Assembly: GCA_020636215.1 (NCBI GenBank)
Contig: JACJYG010000005.1
Location: 930,001 to 994,000 of the forward strand
Origin: Lewinellaceae bacterium
Lineage (GTDB): Bacteria > Bacteroidota > Bacteroidia > Chitinophagales > Saprospiraceae
Direction: 5' to 3'
DNA: 64,000 nt
Positions 54,865 to 61,904 of the stretch are shown here, piece after piece. The notes under the pieces were generated by a model that worked only from the letters and a program-made list of their open reading frames with translations, was not told the DNA's origin and ran no database searches. Both the position numbers and the translations under genes were made by a program. The stretch's first letter is position 1. Each line of letters opens with the position of its first letter.

Positions 54865-57861
54865 TCATTGAACTAATTGATCCTGCAATTGCAGCACACA
54901 GCCCTCAGATATCGCATACAACCGTTTCACATCCTTAGCTTCATACGATTCCACCACAATCTTGCTGCCGCCAAATTCCGGCTTTTTCTGGAAAGCGACG
55001 AACCCCTGCCCACATGCCTCCATTTTCAGGCCACGAATGTACAGCATCGATAGGTCTTTGCTGGCCACTGCGATATTGGATCCTTTAATTGAGGAATCGA
55101 AGAGTGTTACATCGCTTTCTTCTCCAACGCTCACCCCCTTGTCTCCGTTGCTTTCCATCAGGCAATTGCTGATATTAACAATACTGCCGGAGAAGTCCAG
55201 GCCATCGTTCCCGGTGCGCACAAACCGGCAGTCATCCACGGTACCCCGGGAAAAATCCGAGTCGAAACCATCGGATGGGGTATCACTGAAATAGCATTGC
55301 CGCAGCTCAAATTCGGAGCGGATGATATTCAGCCCGTCCTCGCTATGGTTTTTGCGGAAAGTGCAGCGGTACAGGCGTACATCTGATTCGTAAAAAGTTA
55401 CTGCGCCGGTGAGCTGCCATCCGCCTGATTGGAGGGTGTTCAAGCCTTCGAAAACTACGTTTTTTAAGCTGGAGTATTCCTGCGCTTTCAGGACGGTAAA
55501 GCTGCCGGAACCATCCGGAGAGTTTATCTGGACCGGCTGTTCTTCCGTACCGTAGGCCTGTACCGGGGAGAAAGAGATAAAATGGGCGCCCTGCTCAAGG
55601 CTAAGGATGGCGCCGGCCTCAAAAACGGCCAGGTAGCCTTCCGGGAGGATCATGTTCTCTCGTACCCGGTGTTGTCCGGCGGGAAAAATAATCCGTTGCC
55701 CTTCCAACCGATAGGGGCCACCAGCGTGCAATTTGGCCTGTCGCCGCAATTTTTGAGCGCCGGTATCGCCTTCCGGCGGGGCAGAACGCTGGATCGGTGC
55801 ATGAAAAATGCTGTCGGTTCCTGGTACCCGGAAGAAAAGATATTTAGCTGTAAGGCCGACATCGAGTTGGTAATATTCGGGCGCCGCCTGGTTTTGCAAA
55901 GCACTTTCCTCCAGAAAGCGGATGCTGCTATAATTCCGGATCATGGAATCCCGTTGCAGGCGCGCCCAGTAGCGGCGCGGTGTGGAAGCGGGCAGAAGCA
56001 GGGGTTCCGGAAGGGAGGTGTCAATCTTCTTTTTACTGAGGCCGTAGCCCACCACTTCCAACGGCAGATTGTGGCGGTTCTGGACCTGAAGCCTTTTTTC
56101 AGCGCCTTTCTGGTTTTGAGTGTAAGCCAGCAGGCTTTGGCCGTTATAGGGCAAGAGGAGCGAATGGGCAAATTGGCCTTCGGTAAGGAACTCATTTAGG
56201 TCAGGCTGGTAATCCGGGAACTCCATTTGCAGGAAGGCCAGGCGGGCCGCCCAGGCGGGGTAGAGGCTGTCCAGGGCTGCTGAGAGGTAATCCCGGGAGC
56301 TAAGCCGATAGAGTTCCCTTATATACGCTTCGGTAAAGGCCTCATCCATAAAAAGGGCGGCAAAGATGTTCTCGGCGGTGAGGGTGGCGGGGTTGAGCGC
56401 TCCTTCTCCCAAAATGGTATACCGCATTTCCGGCTTATCCCCAAAACCATCGAATCCAATGGGCTCCAGCTTGCTGGTAATGGGGTTGTAGTAAAAACGT
56501 TGGTTGTGCCAGGCAATGCCATGGTAGCCGTTGGTGATATCGCAGAGCGCATAATAGCGGGCCATGCGGGTGAGGTCGAATACCTCATCGGGGGGAGCCT
56601 GCCCTTCCCGGTATTGTTGCATGAGCTTGCGCGCCTGTTCGTACTCCTGCGCCAGGGTAGGGTTGGCTTCGAGGCTACTTTCCTTGAAGGCCTGTATATC
56701 GGCATTATGCCAATCCATGGGGGCATGCGTTGGCCCTCCTTTGACGAAGCCGTGGTGGGAAAGCTGCCGTTTGATGGCCATCCAAAAGCCATCTTCGGAA
56801 AATTTGAGGATAGGCCCCTCGCGCCGTTGCCGGTATTCGACGAGCTGTTTTTCAAAATGCTCCTCGTAGGCGTAAATGCCTAAAGACTCGCCGTTGAGGC
56901 GCAGTTCGATGAAATCGTAACGGGTAGTGAGTACATCTTCGCGCTCCCAAAGCTGGTGGAGCACCCATTCATGGAGAAAGTAGCGTGCAAGCGGGGTATG
57001 CAAAGAAAAAGCCCGCATACGGCGCCAGGCATAGGGCCCTTTCATTTTGACGCGGAACGACCACTTGTCTCCGCGAAGATGGTCCAGCCAATCGCCTTTG
57101 AGGCGCAGCTCGATATCCATTAGCCCAGTGGAATCGCCTTCGAGCGTGGCTTCCACCCAGTCGCCGTCATCGGTTTCCAGGATGCCCGCCTGGAGTGCCG
57201 TTGCCCTTTTTTTGCGGAGGGCTTCCAGGCTTTCTTTCTTGAGGTACAAGTTGAGCACCTCGGGGTGGAAGGCGCCTGCGCCGGGCAACTGTTCGATCAG
57301 CAGGTCGTCAAAAAACACTTCGGTGTGCCCTTCAGCATAGACGTAGACACTGAATCGGCCTACTTTTTTACCGTAAGGGATAAAAAAGCGGATCTCCAGC
57401 TTTTCCCAACCTTTATCGTCGGAGGTGACAGCAGTATTTTGTTGGTAGTAAGGTGCGTCTTCTCCTTCCAGCTTTACGGCCAGAAGGCCGGTGTTATAGG
57501 CATTTTTAAGTCGCCAGACGGAAGCTTTATAGGCAGTTCCAGGTTCAGGCTTATCCATTTGGTAGGCGAAGCCATACTGTGCTTTGCCGGCTGCAGGGAG
57601 GTAGCAGGAATACTGGCCGCTGTGCGCCTGTACATCAGAGCGCAGGCTGGCGCTCCCAAACTTCAGGCCATTGGCAAAGAGCTGCCCGCCTCGCACCTGT
57701 TCGGCTCCACAAAAGACGCTGCCTTCCGGAAGGTTCTTGTAGGGCGCTGCTGTCGGCCAGGCGGTAAAGGCCAGCAGGGCCGCAACCAGAGCCGCCAGGG
57801 CTCCGAAGATGAAGCCCAGCGCTTTTCGCTGTTTTTTTGCCGACCGGTCAGAAATGATCAT
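54865..57861 (-). CDS. CotH-kinase-domain protein with C-terminal parallel beta-helix
   Basis: A 998-residue protein with one N-terminal membrane segment (about 15-35). A beta-sandwich (about 60-195) is followed by a CotH-like kinase domain (about 200-540; IELRLKGDWLDHLRGDKWSFRVKMKG, LNGESLGIYAYEEHFEKQLVEYR and IGFDGFGDKPE, shown in parts). A linker leads to a right-handed parallel beta-helix (about 740-980; NVVFEGLNT, NIIRSEFELRQCYFSD and GNDGLDFSGSIVNISNC). CotH proteins are atypical protein kinases. The start is 23 nt from the DUF4956 stop, forming an operon. Confidence 0.8.
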   Translation of the reverse strand: MIISDRSAKKQRKALGFIFGALAALVAALLAFTAWPTAAPYKNLPEGSVFCGAEQVRGGQLFANGLKFGSASLRSDVQAHSGQYSCYLPAAGKAQYGFAYQMDKPEPGTAYKASVWRLKNAYNTGLLAVKLEGEDAPYYQQNTAVTSDDKGWEKLEIRFFIPYGKKVGRFSVYVYAEGHTEVFFDDLLIEQLPGAGAFHPEVLNLYLKKESLEALRKKRATALQAGILETDDGDWVEATLEGDSTGLMDIELRLKGDWLDHLRGDKWSFRVKMKGPYAWRRMRAFSLHTPLARYFLHEWVLHQLWEREDVLTTRYDFIELRLNGESLGIYAYEEHFEKQLVEYRQRREGPILKFSEDGFWMAIKRQLSHHGFVKGGPTHAPMDWHNADIQAFKESSLEANPTLAQEYEQARKLMQQYREGQAPPDEVFDLTRMARYYALCDITNGYHGIAWHNQRFYYNPITSKLEPIGFDGFGDKPEMRYTILGEGALNPATLTAENIFAALFMDEAFTEAYIRELYRLSSRDYLSAALDSLYPAWAARLAFLQMEFPDYQPDLNEFLTEGQFAHSLLLPYNGQSLLAYTQNQKGAEKRLQVQNRHNLPLEVVGYGLSKKKIDTSLPEPLLLPASTPRRYWARLQRDSMIRNYSSIRFLEESALQNQAAPEYYQLDVGLTAKYLFFRVPGTDSIFHAPIQRSAPPEGDTGAQKLRRQAKLHAGGPYRLEGQRIIFPAGQHRVRENMILPEGYLAVFEAGAILSLEQGAHFISFSPVQAYGTEEQPVQINSPDGSGSFTVLKAQEYSSLKNVVFEGLNTLQSGGWQLTGAVTFYESDVRLYRCTFRKNHSEDGLNIIRSEFELRQCYFSDTPSDGFDSDFSRGTVDDCRFVRTGNDGLDFSGSIVNISNCLMESNGDKGVSVGEESDVTLFDSSIKGSNIAVASKDLSMLYIRGLKMEACGQGFVAFQKKPEFGGSKIVVESYEAKDVKRLYAISEGCVLQLQDQLVQ

Positions 57862-57884
57862 GGATTCCCAGTAATATGGTTTAG

Positions 57885-58574
57885 TTACAGGATCAACTCC
57901 GGTTGGTCTATGATGGACAACCGGGTGGCTTCCGAGAGTTGAGTGATGTCGCTCTTTAGCAGGCTGATGTCTTCCAGGGAGTTGGCTTTGCAGAGGAAGG
58001 ATAGGTCGAGCCCTTTATCAAGGGTGTCCAGCCGCTTCAACTCTACATAAGGCAAACGGTTAGACAGGATCTGGGTGATACGGCCAAGATCGTCCACATC
58101 GGTGGTAATATTGATGAACAGGCGGCCTTCCTGGCGGCTGGCGCCTTTGCCGGACAGCAGTTTGCCGGTATACAGCAACAAAATGATCAGGGAAAAGGCA
58201 ACGATGGCGAGGATGGGTTGGTTGGCGCCGCCGGCCAGCCCCAGCCCTATAGCAATAAACAGATAGGTCAACTCCTCGGGATCCTTGATCGCCGCCCGGT
58301 AGCGCACGATGGAAAGCGCGCCCACCAGGCCGAGCGACAGGGCGATGGATGACTTTACGATCATGATGATGAGCAGGGTGCCCAGGGCCAGCGGCAGAAA
58401 ATTGTTGGAGAATTTGCGCCGGTTTGAAATCGCGCCACCGAAGTGGATGTAGTACAGCCGAAGTAAGGCCACCAGCAAGGCTGTTACCAGAATATTGAAG
58501 AGAAATTCATCCAGTGGGACGTTATTGGAGAATTCCTGAATGTATTGTTCCTGAATCTTTTGTAATATATCCAT
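57885..58574 (-). CDS. DUF4956 membrane protein
   Basis: The 229-residue protein starts at ATG 58574 (MDILQKIQEQYIQEF). Three or four membrane segments span about 28-155 (LFNILVTALLVALLRLYY, LALGTLLIIMIVKSSIA and LTYLFIAIGLGLAGG). SIVRYRAAIKDPEEL is a conserved family block, and a soluble ferredoxin-like C-terminal domain follows. DUF4956 genes usually sit with CotH and a VTC-type polyphosphate polymerase. Here CotH follows directly, but no VTC gene is present. The longer frame to 58697 crosses a terminator and is rejected. Confidence 0.85.
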   Translation of the reverse strand: MDILQKIQEQYIQEFSNNVPLDEFLFNILVTALLVALLRLYYIHFGGAISNRRKFSNNFLPLALGTLLIIMIVKSSIALSLGLVGALSIVRYRAAIKDPEELTYLFIAIGLGLAGGANQPILAIVAFSLIILLLYTGKLLSGKGASRQEGRLFINITTDVDDLGRITQILSNRLPYVELKRLDTLDKGLDLSFLCKANSLEDISLLKSDITQLSEATRLSIIDQPELIL

Positions 58575-58646
58575 GAAGCACCGCTTGGGTTGTGACCTGC
58601 AAAGGTAATCAACGCAAACGGCATCTTGAAGAAAACAAGCAGGGAC

Positions 58647-58676
58647 AAAAAAAGGTACTCCTTTGCGGGAGTACCT
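58647..58676 (-). terminator. Minus-strand intrinsic terminator upstream of DUF4956
   Basis: A 9-bp stem (58653-58661 with 58668-58676) with a 6-nt loop is followed on the minus strand by seven T (58653-58647). It points toward the DUF4956 start 73 nt away, so it could be a leader attenuator or the end of a small upstream transcript. Confidence 0.6.
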
Positions 58677-58683
58677 GGATAAA

Positions 58684-58890
58684 CTATAAACAAACAAAAA
58701 ACATTAGCGATTCTAAAACTAGTGTCATAACACAGGAAGTTAAAAAGTGTTTATGGATTTTTATTTTTTTTCTGAAACGGGTTGTAATTGGTTCTCTACC
58801 CTTGGCTGCTTCGGCCACACCATCTTCGAAGGGGAGTGACTTCCCAATAAAGCGCGCAAAATTCCAGAGAATGCTTAAATTTGGACGCAA
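58684..58890 (-). CDS. Possible 68-residue small protein (uncertain)
   Basis: The frame ends 7 nt before the minus-strand terminator at 58647-58676. It reads like protein in its middle (FARFIGKSLPFEDGVAEAAKG, then REPITTRFRKKIKIHKHF), with a hydrophobic tail. Against it, the only start is TTG, and it overlaps the promoter of the plus-strand gene at 58906. I do not recognise a family. It could equally be a leader region or chance. Confidence 0.25.
   Translation of the reverse strand: MRPNLSILWNFARFIGKSLPFEDGVAEAAKGREPITTRFRKKIKIHKHFLTSCVMTLVLESLMFFVCL
58876..58883 (+). promoter_or_regulatory. -7 promoter box for the coiled-coil membrane gene
   Basis: TAAATTTG matches TAnnTTTG exactly and lies 22 nt before the ATG at 58906. 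No clear -33 element was found. Confidence 0.45.
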
Positions 58891-58905
58891 CGACTAGGAA
58901 AAGAC

Positions 58906-59595
58906 ATGAACGAAGAGGACCGTACCACCCGGCTTATCGTGGGGTTATTTTTACTGATGGCCTTTGTGCTCATCGCTTTGCGCTTCCTGCCCATGCTGCG
59001 CTGGTTTATGATGGCCGGCTTTGCGCTGGCCGCAGCAGGGATTGCAATTTACCTGGTATGGCAGATTTTTGACCAGGGCCGCCGGAAAAGGCAAATGGAA
59101 GAGACTACGGAAGGCCGGGCGCAACTCAAGATCGATTTTTGTAAATCGGAAATTGAAAAGAACAAAATTGAAATGGCCCGCATCCACCAAAGTATCGATG
59201 AATTGCGCAGCCACGTAAAAGCAGGTAGCGGCCTGGCGCCAAAAAAACGGGAGGAAGCGGTCCGTTTGATCCGGGAATTTGAAGCGGAAATGGAACTCCG
59301 TAAAGCGAAGGTGGTGTTTTTTGAAACGGCGCTCCGCAAGCTGGAAAATATGCTGCGCAGTATACAGCTCTCTCAAACCATCGAGGCCAAGGAAGAGGAA
59401 CTCAAGCGCCTCAAAGAGGCGCGCTATGATGACCTGGCCAGCATGGAAGAATTGCGCTCCGATGTGGAGGTCGAAAACTTATACCTGGATACGATCGACC
59501 AGTTGTCTCTCCAACTCGGCAGCAGCACTTCCCTGGAAAATGCGCTCAACTTGCAGAAGGAACTGGAGGAGATGACGAGGGGGTTGGAGGAGTGA
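58906..59595 (+). CDS. Two-TM coiled-coil membrane protein of unknown function
   Basis: The 229-residue protein has two N-terminal membrane segments (about 9-29 and 33-52). Long charged coiled-coil helices follow (about 60-225; FCKSEIEKNKIEMARIHQS and EEELKRLKEARYDDLASMEE). No enzymatic motif was seen. The layout resembles the protein at 19690 (2 TM plus coiled coil) without obvious sequence identity. It is divergent from the DUF4956-CotH operon, and a shared role is possible but unproven. Confidence 0.7.
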   Translation: MNEEDRTTRLIVGLFLLMAFVLIALRFLPMLRWFMMAGFALAAAGIAIYLVWQIFDQGRRKRQMEETTEGRAQLKIDFCKSEIEKNKIEMARIHQSIDELRSHVKAGSGLAPKKREEAVRLIREFEAEMELRKAKVVFFETALRKLENMLRSIQLSQTIEAKEEELKRLKEARYDDLASMEELRSDVEVENLYLDTIDQLSLQLGSSTSLENALNLQKELEEMTRGLEE

Positions 59596-59694
59596 ATGAA
59601 TGGCTGGATGCTTATCGGGCGCCACTCACCAAAAAACTGGGGCAGATAATTCCGGCTCGTCCAAATCGCCGCCTCAATATCAGTGTTGGGATGG

Positions 59695-60327
59695 CTATAA
59701 CTTTACCCATTTTTCCTCCCCGCCTTCAACGGCCAACACCCGCCCATCTTTTGATATCTCCAGGATTTCCTCAAACCGAGGTTTTATAACTACTTTTCCA
59801 TTCTTATCGATCAAGCCCCACTTTCCATTTACCCAGCTCGAATATTCCCCATCCTTTTGGGACTCACAGCCCGGGCAGATCGCAGCATAACCATTTTCAA
59901 AAGGGCGCGCCGCGGCATACTGCGGACTAATCCTGACCGCTCCTGTTTCCTCATCGGCATAGCCGATTTTCCCCTTGTCTATGATCCGGAAATAGCCATC
60001 GCTGGGGTAATCCGGGCCGTTATCGTAGGGAAAGACTTCATACAGGGTTTCGCCTTTTTTGTTGACAGCCACAAATCCGATATCGGGTTTCAGGACGATC
60101 GTGTAGCTTTTTGAGGTATCGCTGAAGAACACGGGCTCATTGGTTTGTTCTTCGATAGCAGCTTGGCTTTCTTCCTCTATGGCGGTATCGGCGGTCCGCT
60201 GTCCGCTGCCCGGCTTATTGGAGCAGCTGAAGGCGAGGAGGATGCTAAACAAGAAGAACCAGAGCCGGTTATGATGGACAAGCTTCGGGTCAGAAAGTCT
60301 AATATTTATGGTCATTTCTTTGGCCAT
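59695..60327 (-). CDS. WG-repeat lipoprotein (short)
   Basis: The 210-residue protein has a lipoprotein signal ending LLAFSC (Cys near residue 35). A low-complexity acidic linker and three or four WG-type repeats follow (GFVAVNKKGETLYEVFPYD, GKIGYADEETGAVRISPQY, KWGLIDKNGKVVIKPRFEE). It is probably a surface or periplasmic lipoprotein. Start is ATG 60327; ATG 60315 is possible. Confidence 0.8.
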   Translation of the reverse strand: MAKEMTINIRLSDPKLVHHNRLWFFLFSILLAFSCSNKPGSGQRTADTAIEEESQAAIEEQTNEPVFFSDTSKSYTIVLKPDIGFVAVNKKGETLYEVFPYDNGPDYPSDGYFRIIDKGKIGYADEETGAVRISPQYAAARPFENGYAAICPGCESQKDGEYSSWVNGKWGLIDKNGKVVIKPRFEEILEISKDGRVLAVEGGEEKWVKL

Positions 60328-60425
60328 CTGTTAAGTGCGTTTTGGATGTTTTGGTGGTAAGGTAAGCCCTTGTTCGAAAATAACAGCAAGAAAACATATC
60401 TTACCTAACACCAAAAACAAAGATT

Positions 60426-61859
60426 ATGAAAACTATACTACTTTCCTGTTTTTTTATCTCCATCTCTTTTGTTGCTGGTTTTTCCCAATACGGGCTCAAC
60501 GCTGTCGGTATAAGCGCAGCAGAATACATTGAGGCGCCGAATGACCCGAACGGTTCTCTGGACGCTGGCGAAGGCTTTACCTTTGAAGCCTGGATACTTA
60601 ACTTCGGGGGAACATCCAACCAAAAAGTGGCCGGAAAATTGAAAAATGACTTTAAGAATGGCTTCATTTACGGGATTGAGAACCTTCAGGTAAACTTAGA
60701 GGTCTTTAATAATAATGGGGTGAATACCAAGCTTTTGGCCGGTTCTGTCTCGGAAATCGGATGGACCCACGTCGCCGGCAGCTATGAAGTCGGGGGAATG
60801 TTAAAGATTTTTATAAATGGAAAAAAAGTGGGCGAGACGCCTGCCCCTGCTACGCCCGTCAACCCCAACGACAACCCCTTCCGCATCGGGATCGCTCCCT
60901 GGGATGTCAATGCTCTTGGCTTTGTGGGATATGTCGATGAAGTTCGGTATTGGCAGGCTGTCCTTGATGAGGCAACGATCAGAGCATGGATGCATAAGGA
61001 CGTCACTGCTGAGCATCCGAATTACGACAAACTGAGCTTATATCACAAATATAACGAGATGGCGGGCCCCGTGGTGATGGACGAAACCGCCAATCATAAT
61101 GATGGTGTATTAAGTAGTGAGTCCATCGTATTGGAACCTCAGTTTTTGCCGTTCAAAGGTGCTTCTAATCTGCTGGACAATGATGTACAGGGCGTGTGGA
61201 ACGCTAAACCAGAGGGTAGCTCTGATATACTATCCGTTGCCGGAACTTTCTTCGAGCCGGAGAATTTAGAGGCGACTATGATCTTCGGGCATTCTGATGG
61301 TGATTACAGTTTTGACACCGATGCACCGGGAAATTATGACCGGTCTTTGTCCAAAGTCTGGCAGGCGGCTACTCAGGGAGGGATATTTGCATCATTCTCT
61401 TTTGACCTCAGTGTAGTAGATATGTCGCAGGTATTGGAAGTGGTGCTCCTGTCCAGTGCGGAGGAGGATCTTTCTGAAGCAGAAATCACTTCAGGCGTAA
61501 TAGACGGGAATACTTTTACAGTGGAAGATGTTGTGCCTTCTGATGGATGGTATTATTCCCTGGGGTTTAAAACGTCCATTTCTGGTATTGATGCGCCCGC
61601 TGCGGATGCCCTCCAGTTTGATGTTTCCCCAAATCCAACCCAAAATTCTTTCCGCTTCCATATCCAGGGGCAACAGCTGGGCATTTTACACATTCGGGTA
61701 CTGACTATGGCCGGCGAGGAGGTATACAGCCAGGCCTTCGAAAAAGTGCCGGCCGATTATACCGAAATAATTGACCCGGGCCAACTGCCAGCGGGCATGT
61801 ACCTTGTAGAAGTGAAAGATGATTATCAGACAGGTGTCCGGAAATTGGTGGTAAAATAA
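60426..61859 (+). CDS. LamG-domain protein with T9SS sorting domain
   Basis: A 477-residue secreted protein with a signal peptide (about 1-20, ending AGFS). A LamG/concanavalin-like jelly roll (about 25-195; FTFEAWILNFGG, GWTHVAGSYEVGGMLKIFINGKKVG and VGYVDEVRYWQAVLDEATI, in parts) is followed by a less defined beta region. The T9SS type A domain is at about 400-477 (FDVSPNPTQNSFRFHI ... GVRKLVVK). It may bind carbohydrate on the cell surface. Confidence 0.85.
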   Translation: MKTILLSCFFISISFVAGFSQYGLNAVGISAAEYIEAPNDPNGSLDAGEGFTFEAWILNFGGTSNQKVAGKLKNDFKNGFIYGIENLQVNLEVFNNNGVNTKLLAGSVSEIGWTHVAGSYEVGGMLKIFINGKKVGETPAPATPVNPNDNPFRIGIAPWDVNALGFVGYVDEVRYWQAVLDEATIRAWMHKDVTAEHPNYDKLSLYHKYNEMAGPVVMDETANHNDGVLSSESIVLEPQFLPFKGASNLLDNDVQGVWNAKPEGSSDILSVAGTFFEPENLEATMIFGHSDGDYSFDTDAPGNYDRSLSKVWQAATQGGIFASFSFDLSVVDMSQVLEVVLLSSAEEDLSEAEITSGVIDGNTFTVEDVVPSDGWYYSLGFKTSISGIDAPAADALQFDVSPNPTQNSFRFHIQGQQLGILHIRVLTMAGEEVYSQAFEKVPADYTEIIDPGQLPAGMYLVEVKDDYQTGVRKLVVK

Positions 61860-61865
61860 TTAGGC

Positions 61866-61904
61866 GTTGTGAGGATTTTGCGAACTTGCTAAACTGCTCA
61901 CAAC
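61866..61904. terminator. Weak hairpin between convergent genes
   Basis: An 8-bp perfect stem (61866-61873 with 61897-61904) overlaps the last codons of the ATPase gene. There is no T-run on either side, so termination is uncertain. Confidence 0.3.
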
